A stretch of DNA of 54,575 bases. Source: an uncultured Eubacteriales bacterium (GTDB lineage: Bacteria; Bacillota; Clostridia; Lachnospirales; CAG-274). Both the position numbers and the translations under genes were made by a program. The notes below the pieces were generated by a model that made no database searches, was not told the origin of the DNA, and was given only the letters and a program-made list of their open reading frames with translations. Each line of letters starts with the position of its first letter. The stretch's first letter is position 1. Below are positions 33,785 to 42,259 of this stretch, piece after piece. The stretch spans positions 1 through 54,575 of the forward strand of contig CABVAP010000002.1 of assembly GCA_902496345.1 (NCBI GenBank), in the 5' to 3' direction.

Positions 33785-35179
33785 TTATTTTTTGTACTTT
33801 ATACACATATCCACAAAATTTTTAATAAAATCAATATTTGAGTAATAAAAAAGGTGTGGAAATCCACAAATAACGTTGTTACTGTTTATAATGCACTCCC
33901 AACTTTTATTTTTGTTAGGTTTCTCAGCAATAAACAAATTTCCATTACAAGTGCTGTCCCAATAATGAAATTCGTGTCCGTTTATTTTTTGACCTTTTTT
34001 TAGTATAAAACTATCGTTTTTAGCTGTCAATTGAATATATCCAAATCGTGTAAGTTTCCCTGTATAAAATGCATTTGCCTCAATAACTTTTGCCATATCA
34101 AAGGCATTTCCGTCTTTATCAACTATAGAATTATGCAGATACATAAAACCTCCACATTCAGCAAGAGTCGGCAAACCGTTTACCAATTTTGTTTTTATAT
34201 CAATAAGCATTTTTTTATTGTTACTAAGTTGTCGGCAATATAATTCAGGGTATCCACCACCGATAATAACACCAGAAACATCATCAGGTATTTTATCATC
34301 TTGTAACGGGCTAAAATACTTAATTTCACAACCCATTTTTCTTAAAAGTTCTATGTTATCTTCATAATAAAAACAAAACGCTTTGTCCCTTGCTACAGCA
34401 ATTTTTATGTTATGATTTGCTTTATAGTTCAATACAGAGCAATCATCAAAATCATCATAAATTTTACTAGTATCTTTGGCTATTTCAATAATTCTATCAA
34501 TGTTTATAGTTTGCTCTACAATTTCACTAAGTTTTTGAATTTTGACGTTTACACCACTTGTTTCTTCAGGAGTTAAAAGACCAAGATGTCGGCTTTCAAA
34601 AGCAACCTCTTTGTTGTGAGGTAAATATCCCAAAACTTCGATATTAACTTCATTTTCAATAATAGGCTTTATTTTTTCATAAACTCCACAAGAAACATTG
34701 TTAAGTATAACCCCTTTTATGTTGCTATCTGGTTTAAAATCAACAATTCCTTTTATAATAGCAGACAAAGTCAAAGCCATACCTTTTGCATTAATGACAA
34801 TTATAGTAGGCATATCAAGCAATTTAGCAACATCATAAGAGCTTGCAAAAGAGCTATCCATAGAAATTCCGTCATAAACCCCCATAACACCCTCTGTTAT
34901 AGCAATTTCAGAATTATTTTTAACACAATGCTCACAAAATAAATGTTTTAATAAACTATCGTCACAAAAAAATCTATCCAAATTTTTTGAACAGATTCCA
35001 ATAACTTCTTTGTGGAACATAGGGTCAATATAATCAGGACCACATTTATACGACGAAACAGATATATTTCTGTTTTTAAGTGCCTTTAATATCCCACAAA
35101 CAACTGTTGTCTTTCCGCTGCCACTACTAGCACCGGCAAACATAACTCTAGGAATATGAAAAGATTTGTTATTTTGCAA
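33785..35179 (-). CDS. cbiA: Cobyrinate a,c-diamide synthase
   Basis: 464 residues. ATP- and glutamine-dependent amidation of cobyrinate at the a and c side chains. N-terminal P-loop GASSGSGKTT at 16-25, KCGPDYIDPMFH, and the EGVMGVYDG block; C-terminal class I amidotransferase with IIGGGYPELY, Cys342 in LAECGGFMYL and a histidine in FPHLFYYSN. The start is a TTG at 35179 seven bases after AGGTGG; the first ATG lies inside the P-loop region and would delete part of the domain. It follows cbiET by 17 bases. Confidence 0.95.
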   Translation of the reverse strand: MQNNKSFHIPRVMFAGASSGSGKTTVVCGILKALKNRNISVSSYKCGPDYIDPMFHKEVIGICSKNLDRFFCDDSLLKHLFCEHCVKNNSEIAITEGVMGVYDGISMDSSFASSYDVAKLLDMPTIIVINAKGMALTLSAIIKGIVDFKPDSNIKGVILNNVSCGVYEKIKPIIENEVNIEVLGYLPHNKEVAFESRHLGLLTPEETSGVNVKIQKLSEIVEQTINIDRIIEIAKDTSKIYDDFDDCSVLNYKANHNIKIAVARDKAFCFYYEDNIELLRKMGCEIKYFSPLQDDKIPDDVSGVIIGGGYPELYCRQLSNNKKMLIDIKTKLVNGLPTLAECGGFMYLHNSIVDKDGNAFDMAKVIEANAFYTGKLTRFGYIQLTAKNDSFILKKGQKINGHEFHYWDSTCNGNLFIAEKPNKNKSWECIINSNNVICGFPHLFYYSNIDFIKNFVDMCIKYKK

Positions 35180-35196
35180 TATGCCACCACCTAAAA

Positions 35197-36381
35197 TTAT
35201 TTTGTTAGAGTAAATATATAAACAGGATTTTGTGCAATCATAAGGTCATATTTTCCGACCCTTTTATTTTTAGATACATTCATACAAACTATATCTAAAC
35301 TAAATCCATTTTTTTCAGCAAATTCCGTCACCTGACCAACTGTATTAATAGCGATTGCATTAATAACAATTTTAACATCAGGATTTTTTTCAATACAGCA
35401 ATTTATTATTTCTTTAAGATTGCCAGAACTACCACCGATAAAAATGTGTGTAGGTGGAGGAAGTTCCACAAGTGCAGACGGTGCAACTCCGTTTATAACA
35501 GAAATATTATCTACAGCGAATTTCTTTTTATTTTTTTCGATAAGGTCAACAGCTTCTGTATTTTTTTCGATAGCAAAAACTGTACCGTCAATTATATGCA
35601 AACCGGCTTCAACAGATATAGAGCCTGTTCCGGCACCAATATCGTATAAAACAGAATTATGTTCTAGGCAAAGTTTGGCGATACTTATAGTACGAACTTC
35701 ACTTTTAGTCATTGGTACACTACCACGTAAAAATTCGTCATCATCAATAGCAGTATATATATTATTTACAAAATTATTATTTTCAATAATCATAACAACA
35801 GGACTGTCAAATTCAAAATCATTTAACTCATCAGCACGAGAAACAACTATTTTTTCATCAAGATATGAGAGTCGTTGTCCGATATACAAAATAGTTTGAC
35901 CCATACCATAATAGCAAAGTTTTTCACAAATTATTTTAATATCTTCTTTGCCATTTAGGAGCAAAAAAACTTTTTTATTTGTTCTAACATATCCGATAAC
36001 ATTAGAATTTTTTCCGTGAACGCTCAAGAGTTTAATATCTTCCCAACTCATTTTTAATTTAGAACAAAAATAAACAACGGACGATATTCCGCACACAACG
36101 TGAACATCAAATTCTTTTAATGTTTGGATTAATTTTTTAGCACCGCTGTAAAAACCGCAATCGCCAGACAACAACACTGCGACCGTTTCAAAATTATTAT
36201 TTTTCAAATAGTCATAAATTTCATCAGGCTTATAAGAGTTAAATATTTTTTTATTTTTAGCGACAAGCTCTGTCATTCTTTTTGCTCCAACAACAACATC
36301 TGCTTTATCAATAACATCAACAGCCTTTTCTGTCAATGTTGAAAAGTTGCCCATACCTATTCCAACAAGATAAACTTTCAT
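35197..36381 (-). CDS. cbiET: Cobalt-precorrin-7 C5-methyltransferase / C15-methyltransferase-decarboxylase fusion
   Basis: 394 residues, two domains. CbiE part (1-200) is a tetrapyrrole methylase with VGIGMGNFSTLT and LLSGDCGFYSGA. CbiT part (about 212-394) is a class I SAM methyltransferase with YDIGAGTGSISVEAG at 246-260. Together they methylate C5 and C15 and decarboxylate the C12 acetate. In many Clostridia these are separate genes; the fusion equals CobL of aerobic producers. AGGAGG precedes the ATG. It is separated from cbiD by a 345-base repeat-rich gap, the only long break in the operon. Confidence 0.94.
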   Translation of the reverse strand: MKVYLVGIGMGNFSTLTEKAVDVIDKADVVVGAKRMTELVAKNKKIFNSYKPDEIYDYLKNNNFETVAVLLSGDCGFYSGAKKLIQTLKEFDVHVVCGISSVVYFCSKLKMSWEDIKLLSVHGKNSNVIGYVRTNKKVFLLLNGKEDIKIICEKLCYYGMGQTILYIGQRLSYLDEKIVVSRADELNDFEFDSPVVMIIENNNFVNNIYTAIDDDEFLRGSVPMTKSEVRTISIAKLCLEHNSVLYDIGAGTGSISVEAGLHIIDGTVFAIEKNTEAVDLIEKNKKKFAVDNISVINGVAPSALVELPPPTHIFIGGSSGNLKEIINCCIEKNPDVKIVINAIAINTVGQVTEFAEKNGFSLDIVCMNVSKNKRVGKYDLMIAQNPVYIFTLTK

Positions 36382-36726
36382 AGATGCCTCCTTTTAAAAC
36401 CTTTTAAAACCTTGAGACTCCGTCTCAAACTCTGGCCACCTCAGCACTTTTGCTACGCAAAAGTGCTGACCTAGTGGAACGTGGATAATACCCAACAGCA
36501 TTTTAAAAACTTTGAAATATTAAGCTTTTGCAAAAACTTTATTTTAGCTACCTTTAGTCGACAACAAGAGAGGAAACGATAGTTTCCGGTAAAAGTTTTT
36601 GCCTAGCTTTTTTTAATAGGCATCGGAAAGAAATCCGACAAGCATAGCTTGCTTTTGCATAGCAAAAGTGCTGAAAGCTAGTGGGGTGGTGGGGCAATGC
36701 CCCACGGTCTTAATCTTTTTGAAAAC
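36382..36726 (-). repeat. Repeat- and hairpin-dense gap between cbiD and cbiET
   Basis: No gene. From left: a duplicated CTTTTAAAAC (36391-36410); stem TTGAGAC/GTCTCAA (36412-36428); a perfect 13-bp stem TCAGCACTTTTGC/GCAAAAGTGCTGA (36441-36469); an 11-bp stem GCAAAAACTTT/AAAGTTTTTGC (36530-36540 and 36592-36602) enclosing GGAAAC/GTTTCC; GCCTA/TAGGC (36601-36621); CTTTTGC/GCAAAAG (36652-36668); and one copy of the GGGGCAATGCCCC palindrome. GCAAAAGTGCTGA occurs twice, each time followed by CTAGTGG. No promoter is convincing here. Confidence 0.7.
36691..36713 (-). repeat. Palindromic repeat element, copy 1
   Basis: Plus strand GGGGCAATGCCCC followed by ACGGTCTTAA. It shares the 14-base core CCCCACGGTCTTAA (36700-36713) with copies at 36740-36761 and 41180-41216. 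It lies just downstream of cbiD. Confidence 0.75.
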
Positions 36727-37851
36727 CTAGTTTGGTGTAGGGCAATGCCCCACGGTCTTAATTTTTTCAAACATATCCGAAACGTTGTCACTTTGACCGA
36801 GTATGCCGTAAACGTTTGAGAAAGTCAAAAATCCAATTTCAATATCGCTTTTCAAACGGTTTTTAACATAAAAAACAGCCTTCTCAACAATTTTTTTCAT
36901 AACCTCATCACATATTCCATAGTCTTTCATAATTTGGATAGCTTCATCAGTTACAACACAGTTCATAATTTTTCTGATAACTTCTAAATCATCACAAACT
37001 AAAGCGGAATTAGACGCCAAAATTTCCATACGACAGTCAGCATTTTTGCTGTGGGTGTTCATTATCCCACCGGCTAACTTAATAAATTTGCCAATGTGTC
37101 CAATAAGTAAAAGTCCTTTAAATCCGGCATAGTTTGCAAAGTCAAGTGCCTCACCGATAAAATTACTACACTTGACTGCCTTGTCAAGGTCAACATTAAA
37201 TTCATTTTTAATAAACTCAAAGCCATAGTTTCCGGGTGCAATCATAATATAGTCACCTTCGTTTGCCTTTTTGATGTTTATTTCAACCTTGATAGTATCA
37301 ATAATAGCCTGTTCACTCATAGGTTCAACAATGCCACTTGTGCCAAGAATAGAAATCCCACCGACAATACCAAGTCTAGGATTAAAAGTTTTTTTGGCAA
37401 TCTCTTCCCCTTGAGGGACAGAAACTATAATTTTTGCCCCACCGTCATAACCATAATAGTCAAATAATTCTTTGGCATTGTTTAAAATCATACTTTTAGG
37501 GACTTTATTTATTGCAGCCTCTCCTATATTTTGTGAAAGACCAGCTTTTGTAACTCTGCCGACACCAACACCACCGTCAACAACAATATCTTTGTCGTCC
37601 GTTAATGTAACCTCAACAAAAATCAAAATTCCATTTGTAATATCAGGGTCATCACCGGAATATTTTTTTATAGCACAGCTTGCATTGCTTTTTGTAAATT
37701 TAGATTCCAGTATATCCGTTTTAATAATAACACCTTTCGGTGTCAAAACTTCTTCACTACTTAAAATCTTTTGTTCAAAAATCATACGTATAGACGCTCT
37801 TGTTGCAATAGTTGCACAAGTACCAGTTGTAAAACCACTTTTAAGTGCCAT
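36727..37851 (-). CDS. cbiD: Cobalt-precorrin-5B C1-methyltransferase
   Basis: 374 residues. It methylates C1 of the corrin ring in the anaerobic pathway. Family signatures: SGFTTGTCATIATRA at the start, DDPDITNG, VPQGEEIAKKTFNPRLGIVGG in parts, ILGTSGIVEPMSE, LLIGHIGKFIKLAGG and HSKNADCRMEIL. An ATG nine bases upstream overlaps the ribosome binding site, so I use the ATG at 37851. The last eleven or so residues (IKTVGHCPTPN) are encoded by a copy of the palindromic repeat, so the natural C-terminus has probably been replaced. The conserved core is complete and activity is expected. Confidence 0.94.
   Translation of the reverse strand: MALKSGFTTGTCATIATRASIRMIFEQKILSSEEVLTPKGVIIKTDILESKFTKSNASCAIKKYSGDDPDITNGILIFVEVTLTDDKDIVVDGGVGVGRVTKAGLSQNIGEAAINKVPKSMILNNAKELFDYYGYDGGAKIIVSVPQGEEIAKKTFNPRLGIVGGISILGTSGIVEPMSEQAIIDTIKVEINIKKANEGDYIMIAPGNYGFEFIKNEFNVDLDKAVKCSNFIGEALDFANYAGFKGLLLIGHIGKFIKLAGGIMNTHSKNADCRMEILASNSALVCDDLEVIRKIMNCVVTDEAIQIMKDYGICDEVMKKIVEKAVFYVKNRLKSDIEIGFLTFSNVYGILGQSDNVSDMFEKIKTVGHCPTPN
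36740..36761 (-). repeat. Palindromic repeat element, copy 2, inside the 3' end of cbiD
   Basis: GGGCAATGCCCC and ACGGTCTTAA, identical over 22 bases to copy 1. Here it is in frame and encodes the KTVGHC part of the CbiD C-terminus. Confidence 0.75.
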
Positions 37852-37875
37852 AAAAATCATATCCTTAAATAAAAT

Positions 37876-39357
37876 TTAACCAGTTATTACTTTAATTGCA
37901 TTTATAATTTCGTTGTTAGTCACATTTCTGTTAGGTTCAAACTTACCACCGTTCAATGAGAAAACACCGTTATCAACAAGGATTTGAATAATCCTTTGAT
38001 GTTTACTTTCAGAAATATCAGAGATTTGAGTATTTTTATCATTTGAAGTAAAATTACCCATAATAAAAATAGCTTGTGCAAGCTCATCACGAGTAATATT
38101 GTTGTCAGGATAAAAATATTCTTTGTTGTCCTTATCTTTGTTCCATTCAATATATCCAAATTCAACACTTGTTTCAATTGCATCAAAATCATCATCTTTC
38201 CAATTAACATCTTGAAAAAGACCAAAAGTATGACCTTTTTGTTCACTTTGATAATAAGAAGATGAACTAGGCACAAATACAGGTAAATTTTTCATTTTGA
38301 ATACAATATTTGCGAAATCACGTTTTGTTGCCAAGTTGTCGTTTATATATTGAGAAATATCATTCATAACATCGGGATATAAATATCTAGCAATTTCTCT
38401 AACACCTTTAACGTATCTAAAAGTTGGTGAAGAAATCAATTTTTCATTAATTGTGTAAAATCTGTCATTTTTCAGAGCCTTTATAATATCAAATCCAGCT
38501 CTTTCAGATATACCTTGTTTGCTTGCACCGCTGTTCATAGAACCTCTTTGAGAAACATATACATCGATGTTATCGGCATTCATAAGGACTTTTTCCTCAC
38601 CAAATTCAGCAATAGAGCTACCGTCTTCAGTAGGTGTTGCCCCTTTAGCGATATTTTCCCCACCTGCGAGAGTTATAGCAATACCTGCCATAGAGTCATC
38701 AGTAACAGTACGTATATTTGTTTCTGTAGACTCAAAAAATATTTTTTGTTTAGGAGAAATATCAGCAGTCTTTTTAGATATTTCATCAAGTTGGTTATGG
38801 AAATCAGATAATAAAGTTGTAGCATTTTGTTCCGTTCCGGTAAGTAACGCCAATTTGTTAATATAATCATCAAACTTATCAAATTTATCCGGATATAAAG
38901 AAACAACTTTTATTCCGGCATTTTCTATTGTAGAAATAAAATCAGGAGCTTTTCTCCTTATAAAAGGACGAATAAGGACTAAATCTGGATTTGCGGCGAT
39001 AACCTTTTCAGGGTCACCATTGTAGTCATATTTTTCAAGAAAAGCAGCTTCCGGTGGATAAGTACAAGTCTTATGCCCACCAACAACTTTATCGCCAGCT
39101 CCAAGATAAAATAAATTTTCTGTATGTGCCGAATAAAGAGAAATTATTTTTTCAACGGGCTTATCAAGGTTTATTTCGTTACCGTCATCATCAATAAAGT
39201 TTATAGCACTTTTTTGAGTTTCAGCATTTTGTTCAGCCTCACTGCACCCTGAAAAGGGTACAGCAAAGCAAACAATAATTGCAACAAAAATTGCACTATT
39301 TAAGATTTTAAGATATTTACTTATTTGTTTTTTTAAGAAAGAAATTAAATTCAACAT
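37876..39357 (-). CDS. FecB/BtuF-type substrate-binding lipoprotein with SLH-like C-terminus
   Basis: 493 residues. N-terminal signal anchor with lipobox FSGC (Cys38), class III binding-protein domain about 52-330 (for example KIISLYSAHTENLFYLGAGDKVVGG, in two parts, and NPDLVLIRPFIRR), then SLH-like modules about 340-493 (FQDVNWKDDD, FGYIEWNK, FYPDNNITRDELAQAI, VDNGVFSLNGGKFEPNRNVT). This class binds cobalamin, haem, siderophores or metal complexes and feeds FecCD permeases; permease and ATPase genes lie two genes downstream. The SLH part could hold it at the cell-wall surface polymer. The start ATG follows GAGTGAT. Ligand is inferred to be a corrinoid or other metallo-tetrapyrrole. Confidence 0.87.
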   Translation of the reverse strand: MLNLISFLKKQISKYLKILNSAIFVAIIVCFAVPFSGCSEAEQNAETQKSAINFIDDDGNEINLDKPVEKIISLYSAHTENLFYLGAGDKVVGGHKTCTYPPEAAFLEKYDYNGDPEKVIAANPDLVLIRPFIRRKAPDFISTIENAGIKVVSLYPDKFDKFDDYINKLALLTGTEQNATTLLSDFHNQLDEISKKTADISPKQKIFFESTETNIRTVTDDSMAGIAITLAGGENIAKGATPTEDGSSIAEFGEEKVLMNADNIDVYVSQRGSMNSGASKQGISERAGFDIIKALKNDRFYTINEKLISSPTFRYVKGVREIARYLYPDVMNDISQYINDNLATKRDFANIVFKMKNLPVFVPSSSSYYQSEQKGHTFGLFQDVNWKDDDFDAIETSVEFGYIEWNKDKDNKEYFYPDNNITRDELAQAIFIMGNFTSNDKNTQISDISESKHQRIIQILVDNGVFSLNGGKFEPNRNVTNNEIINAIKVITG

Positions 39358-39379
39358 AATTTTAAATCACTCAATTCTA

Positions 39380-40357
39380 TTATTCTTCGCTTGAGTCTTC
39401 AGTCATAGCTTCTTTACAATGTTCAACAAAAGCGTCTTGAATACCGCTGTATTCACCAAGACCTTTTATAACGCATTCAACTTCATAGCCTTCTTTTTTA
39501 AGTTGAGTTTTCCAGCTATCTTCTTCATCACCAGCCATATCGTTGTTAGCGTGGTCACCAGCAACAATCATAAGAGGGATAAGAACAACTTTTTTAGGTT
39601 TGAAGTTGGCAAGGTCAGCTTTAATTTTGTCAAGGTCAGGATAACCCTCAACAGTACCAACGAAAGCATTGTTATAACCTAATGCTTTAAATCTGTAATC
39701 AAGAGCAGAGTATGTAGCATTAGCAAAATGTTCAGTACCGTGACCCATAAATACAACAGCACAAGTTTTGTCTTGAAGTTGAGGAGTTTCTTTTGCGATA
39801 GCTTCAATAACAGTAGCATAGTCATCACTAGAAGTAAGTAAAGGTTGACCGTATTTGATAGAAACAAAGTTTTTCTCAAAAGGAGCAATAAGTTCTCTCA
39901 TTTCGTCATACTCTTCACCATTCATAACGTGAGTTGGCTGAACAACAACAGTACCATAACCTTCATCAACAAGTTTCTGCATAGCCTCTGTTACGTTGTC
40001 GATTTTTTCGCCATCTCTTTTAGCAACTTTGTCGATAATAATTTGGCTAGTAAATGCACGTTTTTGGTCATAATCAGGGAAAGCCTCTGCAACTTTCTTT
40101 TCAACTGCACCGATAGTTTTTTCTCTAGAGTCGTTGTAGCTTGTACCAAAACTAACTACTAAAACAGCTTTTTTGTTTTCATCACCTTTTTTGTCGCCAT
40201 TGTCAACAGTTGCGTCAGCTCCTTGAGAATTAGCCTCAACAGCAACATCAGTTGTAACTTCGCTCACATCATCACCCCCTGAGTTTCCACAACCACTTAA
40301 TACAACAGAAGTAGCAAGTAACATCATACCAGTAAAAGCAAAAATTTTTTTCTTCAT
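39380..40357 (-). CDS. cbiK: Exported lipoprotein sirohydrochlorin cobaltochelatase, CbiK type
   Basis: 325 residues. Lipoprotein signal MKKKIFAFTGMMLLATSVVL followed by SGC (Cys23), an acidic linker to about residue 62, then a class II chelatase domain: LVVSFGTSYNDSR, QPTHVMNGEEYDE with His143, FMGHGTEH with His206 and His210, TVEGYPDL with Glu238, and MIVAGDHANNDMAG with His269. CbiK inserts Co(II) into sirohydrochlorin. The signal and lipobox place this copy outside the membrane, whereas the other pathway enzymes lack signals. An extracytoplasmic CbiK is known from Desulfovibrio. It lies between the binding lipoprotein and the ABC ATPase. Iron or haem chelation instead of cobalt cannot be excluded. 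Confidence 0.9.
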   Translation of the reverse strand: MKKKIFAFTGMMLLATSVVLSGCGNSGGDDVSEVTTDVAVEANSQGADATVDNGDKKGDENKKAVLVVSFGTSYNDSREKTIGAVEKKVAEAFPDYDQKRAFTSQIIIDKVAKRDGEKIDNVTEAMQKLVDEGYGTVVVQPTHVMNGEEYDEMRELIAPFEKNFVSIKYGQPLLTSSDDYATVIEAIAKETPQLQDKTCAVVFMGHGTEHFANATYSALDYRFKALGYNNAFVGTVEGYPDLDKIKADLANFKPKKVVLIPLMIVAGDHANNDMAGDEEDSWKTQLKKEGYEVECVIKGLGEYSGIQDAFVEHCKEAMTEDSSEE

Positions 40358-40385
40358 AACAGAAAATCTCCTTTAAAATATAAAT

Positions 40386-41156
40386 TTATTTATAAATTAT
40401 ACGGAAGTATTTTTTATAATCATCAATTTCCACCTCCACATTAAACACTTCCCGGAAAAAATCAATATTAAGCAAATCTTTTGGAGTCCCAAAAGAATAC
40501 ACTTGACCATTTTTTAAAGCGACAATTTTGTCGCTAGTTTCAAATGCGAGATTAATATCGTGAGTAACGATTAAAACAGAAGTATTATTTTTTTTACACT
40601 CATCAGATATAAGCTGCGTCATTTTTATTCTAGCGGATATATCAAGACCACTCATAGCTTCGTCAAGGAACAACAGTTTTGGTTTTTGGGCCAAAGCACG
40701 AGCCAACAAGACACGTTGAGCCTGTCCACCGCTAATAGAATTTATATTTTTATATGCAAATTGCATAGTGTCTGTCAAATTCATAATATATTCAATAAAA
40801 TCAATATCTTGTTTTGAAAGAGAGGAAAACCCTTTTTTATGAGGATAAAGCCCCATAGCAACAATATCAAAACAAGTAAAAGGGAAATCACATTCAGTAT
40901 TTTGATAAAGCACAGCAATTTCCTTAGCCTTTTGAGAAAATTTTAATTTTTTAATATCATTATCTTTATACAAAATTTTACCCTGATAACCATTTAAAAG
41001 TCCATTGATAACTTTAAAAAGTGTTGATTTTCCACTACCATTTTCACCAACAACAGAAACAATCTCCCCAAATCCAACATCAAACGAAATATTTTTCAAA
41101 AAATCCTCTTCAGTATATCCAAAACACAAGTCATCAACTTTTAAAATTTTCTCCAA
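40386..41156 (-). CDS. FecE/BtuD-type ABC transporter ATPase
   Basis: 256 residues. Walker A GENGSGKST near 38-46, Q-loop YQNTE, signature SGGQAQRVLLARALAQ, Walker B LLFLDEAMSGLD and H-loop VTHD. It is the energy subunit of a class II importer together with the permease encoded 57 bases upstream. The start is a TTG at 41156 behind AGGTGGTGA; there is no alternative ATG before the P-loop. The short gap to the permease contains copy 3 of the palindromic repeat. Substrate is inferred as cobalamin or another metal-tetrapyrrole from its operon. Confidence 0.92.
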   Translation of the reverse strand: MEKILKVDDLCFGYTEEDFLKNISFDVGFGEIVSVVGENGSGKSTLFKVINGLLNGYQGKILYKDNDIKKLKFSQKAKEIAVLYQNTECDFPFTCFDIVAMGLYPHKKGFSSLSKQDIDFIEYIMNLTDTMQFAYKNINSISGGQAQRVLLARALAQKPKLLFLDEAMSGLDISARIKMTQLISDECKKNNTSVLIVTHDINLAFETSDKIVALKNGQVYSFGTPKDLLNIDFFREVFNVEVEIDDYKKYFRIIYK

Positions 41157-41179
41157 CTAATTCACCACCTAAAATTTAC

Positions 41180-41216
41180 ACCGTGGGTCTTTGCCCACAC
41201 CACCCCACGGTCTTAA
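41180..41216 (-). repeat. Palindromic repeat element, copy 3
   Basis: Arms ACCGTGGG/CCCACGGT (41180-41187 and 41204-41211) with the shared core CCCCACGGTCTTAA at 41203-41216. The core supplies the TAA stop codon of the upstream permease gene. Confidence 0.75.
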
Positions 41217-42250
41217 CGTTTTCTTCTAGTAAAAATAAAAATAAAGAAAGGTCCGCCAATAATAGTTGTAATAACACCAACCGGAATTTCGCCGGAAGAA
41301 AAAATTCTACTTGCATTGTCCGACACCATAAGTAAAACAGCACCAAACATAGCCGAAAGTGGGATAAGCTGGCTGTTTTTTGCCGTTATCCAAAAACGTA
41401 ATAAATGTGGAACAATAAGTCCAATAAATCCAATAACACCACAAATAGACACGCAAATAGCCGTCATACTTGAACCAATAATCAAATATATAAACCTAAC
41501 CCTATCAGCATTGACCCCAAGAGATTTTGCGTTGTCATCACCAAGTGCCATAATATCAAGTTTTTTTGCAAGTAGCGTTGATATTATAGTCCCAATAGTA
41601 ACCGTTGGCATAATAAGTGAAACATCGCCCCAACCTTTTGCGGAAAGACTGCCCATTATCCAGAAAACAATTGCACTAACATTTTCACCAGATAACATTT
41701 TTGTAAAACTAACACCAGAAGAAAGAATTGAACTAATGATGATACCAGCAATTATTAAATTGCTACTTTCAAAGCCGTTCCCCTTTCTTGCAATAATTAT
41801 AACCAGAAATAAGGTAGTAAAAGCACCGATAAGAGATGCAATTGTAGTTGGAAAATAAATTCCGTTTAATATATTTAAAATAATAGCAATAGACGCTCCA
41901 AAACTAGCACCGGTAGAAATACCAAGTGTATATGGGTCAGCAAGAGTATTTTGTAAAATTCCTTGAAAGATAACACCGGAAACAGCAAGTCCGGCACCAA
42001 CAAAACAACCGCATATAATCCTAGGTATTCGTATGTTCCAAATAATAGTGATAACGCTTTCTTGCAAATTAGAATTAACTCCAAAAAGTTTATTTTGAAT
42101 CACTTCTAAGATTTCACTAAATGATGTTTTCATTTCACCCATATTTACGCTGAAAAAAGCAACGACAAAAATAAGTGCTAACAGTATAATAAAAACCGAC
42201 ACATATTTAATTTTATTAATTTTTATTATTCTTCTTATATCATTTTGCAT
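41213..42250 (-). CDS. FecCD/BtuC-type ABC transporter permease
   Basis: 345 residues with eight to ten predicted membrane helices. Family markers: RIPRIICGCFVGAGLAVSG, LADPYTLGISTGASFGASI, GDDNAKSLGV, and the final VGVITTIIGGPFFIFIFTRR. It forms the homodimeric channel for vitamin B12, haem, siderophores or cobalt/iron complexes. GGAG precedes the ATG by five bases. It starts nine bases after the exporter-type ABC pair and is followed by its ATPase. The stop codon lies inside copy 3 of the palindromic repeat. Confidence 0.93.
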   Translation of the reverse strand: MQNDIRRIIKINKIKYVSVFIILLALIFVVAFFSVNMGEMKTSFSEILEVIQNKLFGVNSNLQESVITIIWNIRIPRIICGCFVGAGLAVSGVIFQGILQNTLADPYTLGISTGASFGASIAIILNILNGIYFPTTIASLIGAFTTLFLVIIIARKGNGFESSNLIIAGIIISSILSSGVSFTKMLSGENVSAIVFWIMGSLSAKGWGDVSLIMPTVTIGTIISTLLAKKLDIMALGDDNAKSLGVNADRVRFIYLIIGSSMTAICVSICGVIGFIGLIVPHLLRFWITAKNSQLIPLSAMFGAVLLMVSDNASRIFSSGEIPVGVITTIIGGPFFIFIFTRRKR

Positions 42251-42259
42251 AACAAGCTC

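Noticed and set aside
35420..35899. 159-codon plus-strand frame
   Set aside because: Antisense to cbiET, no ribosome site and no recognisable domain.
36382..36726. CRISPR array or transposon in the repeat-rich gap
   Set aside because: Repeats are few, unequal in length and spacing, and no cas or transposase gene is present.
41316..41858. 180-codon plus-strand frame
   Set aside because: Fully antisense to the FecCD permease gene, whose family motifs are unmistakable; no independent coding signal.
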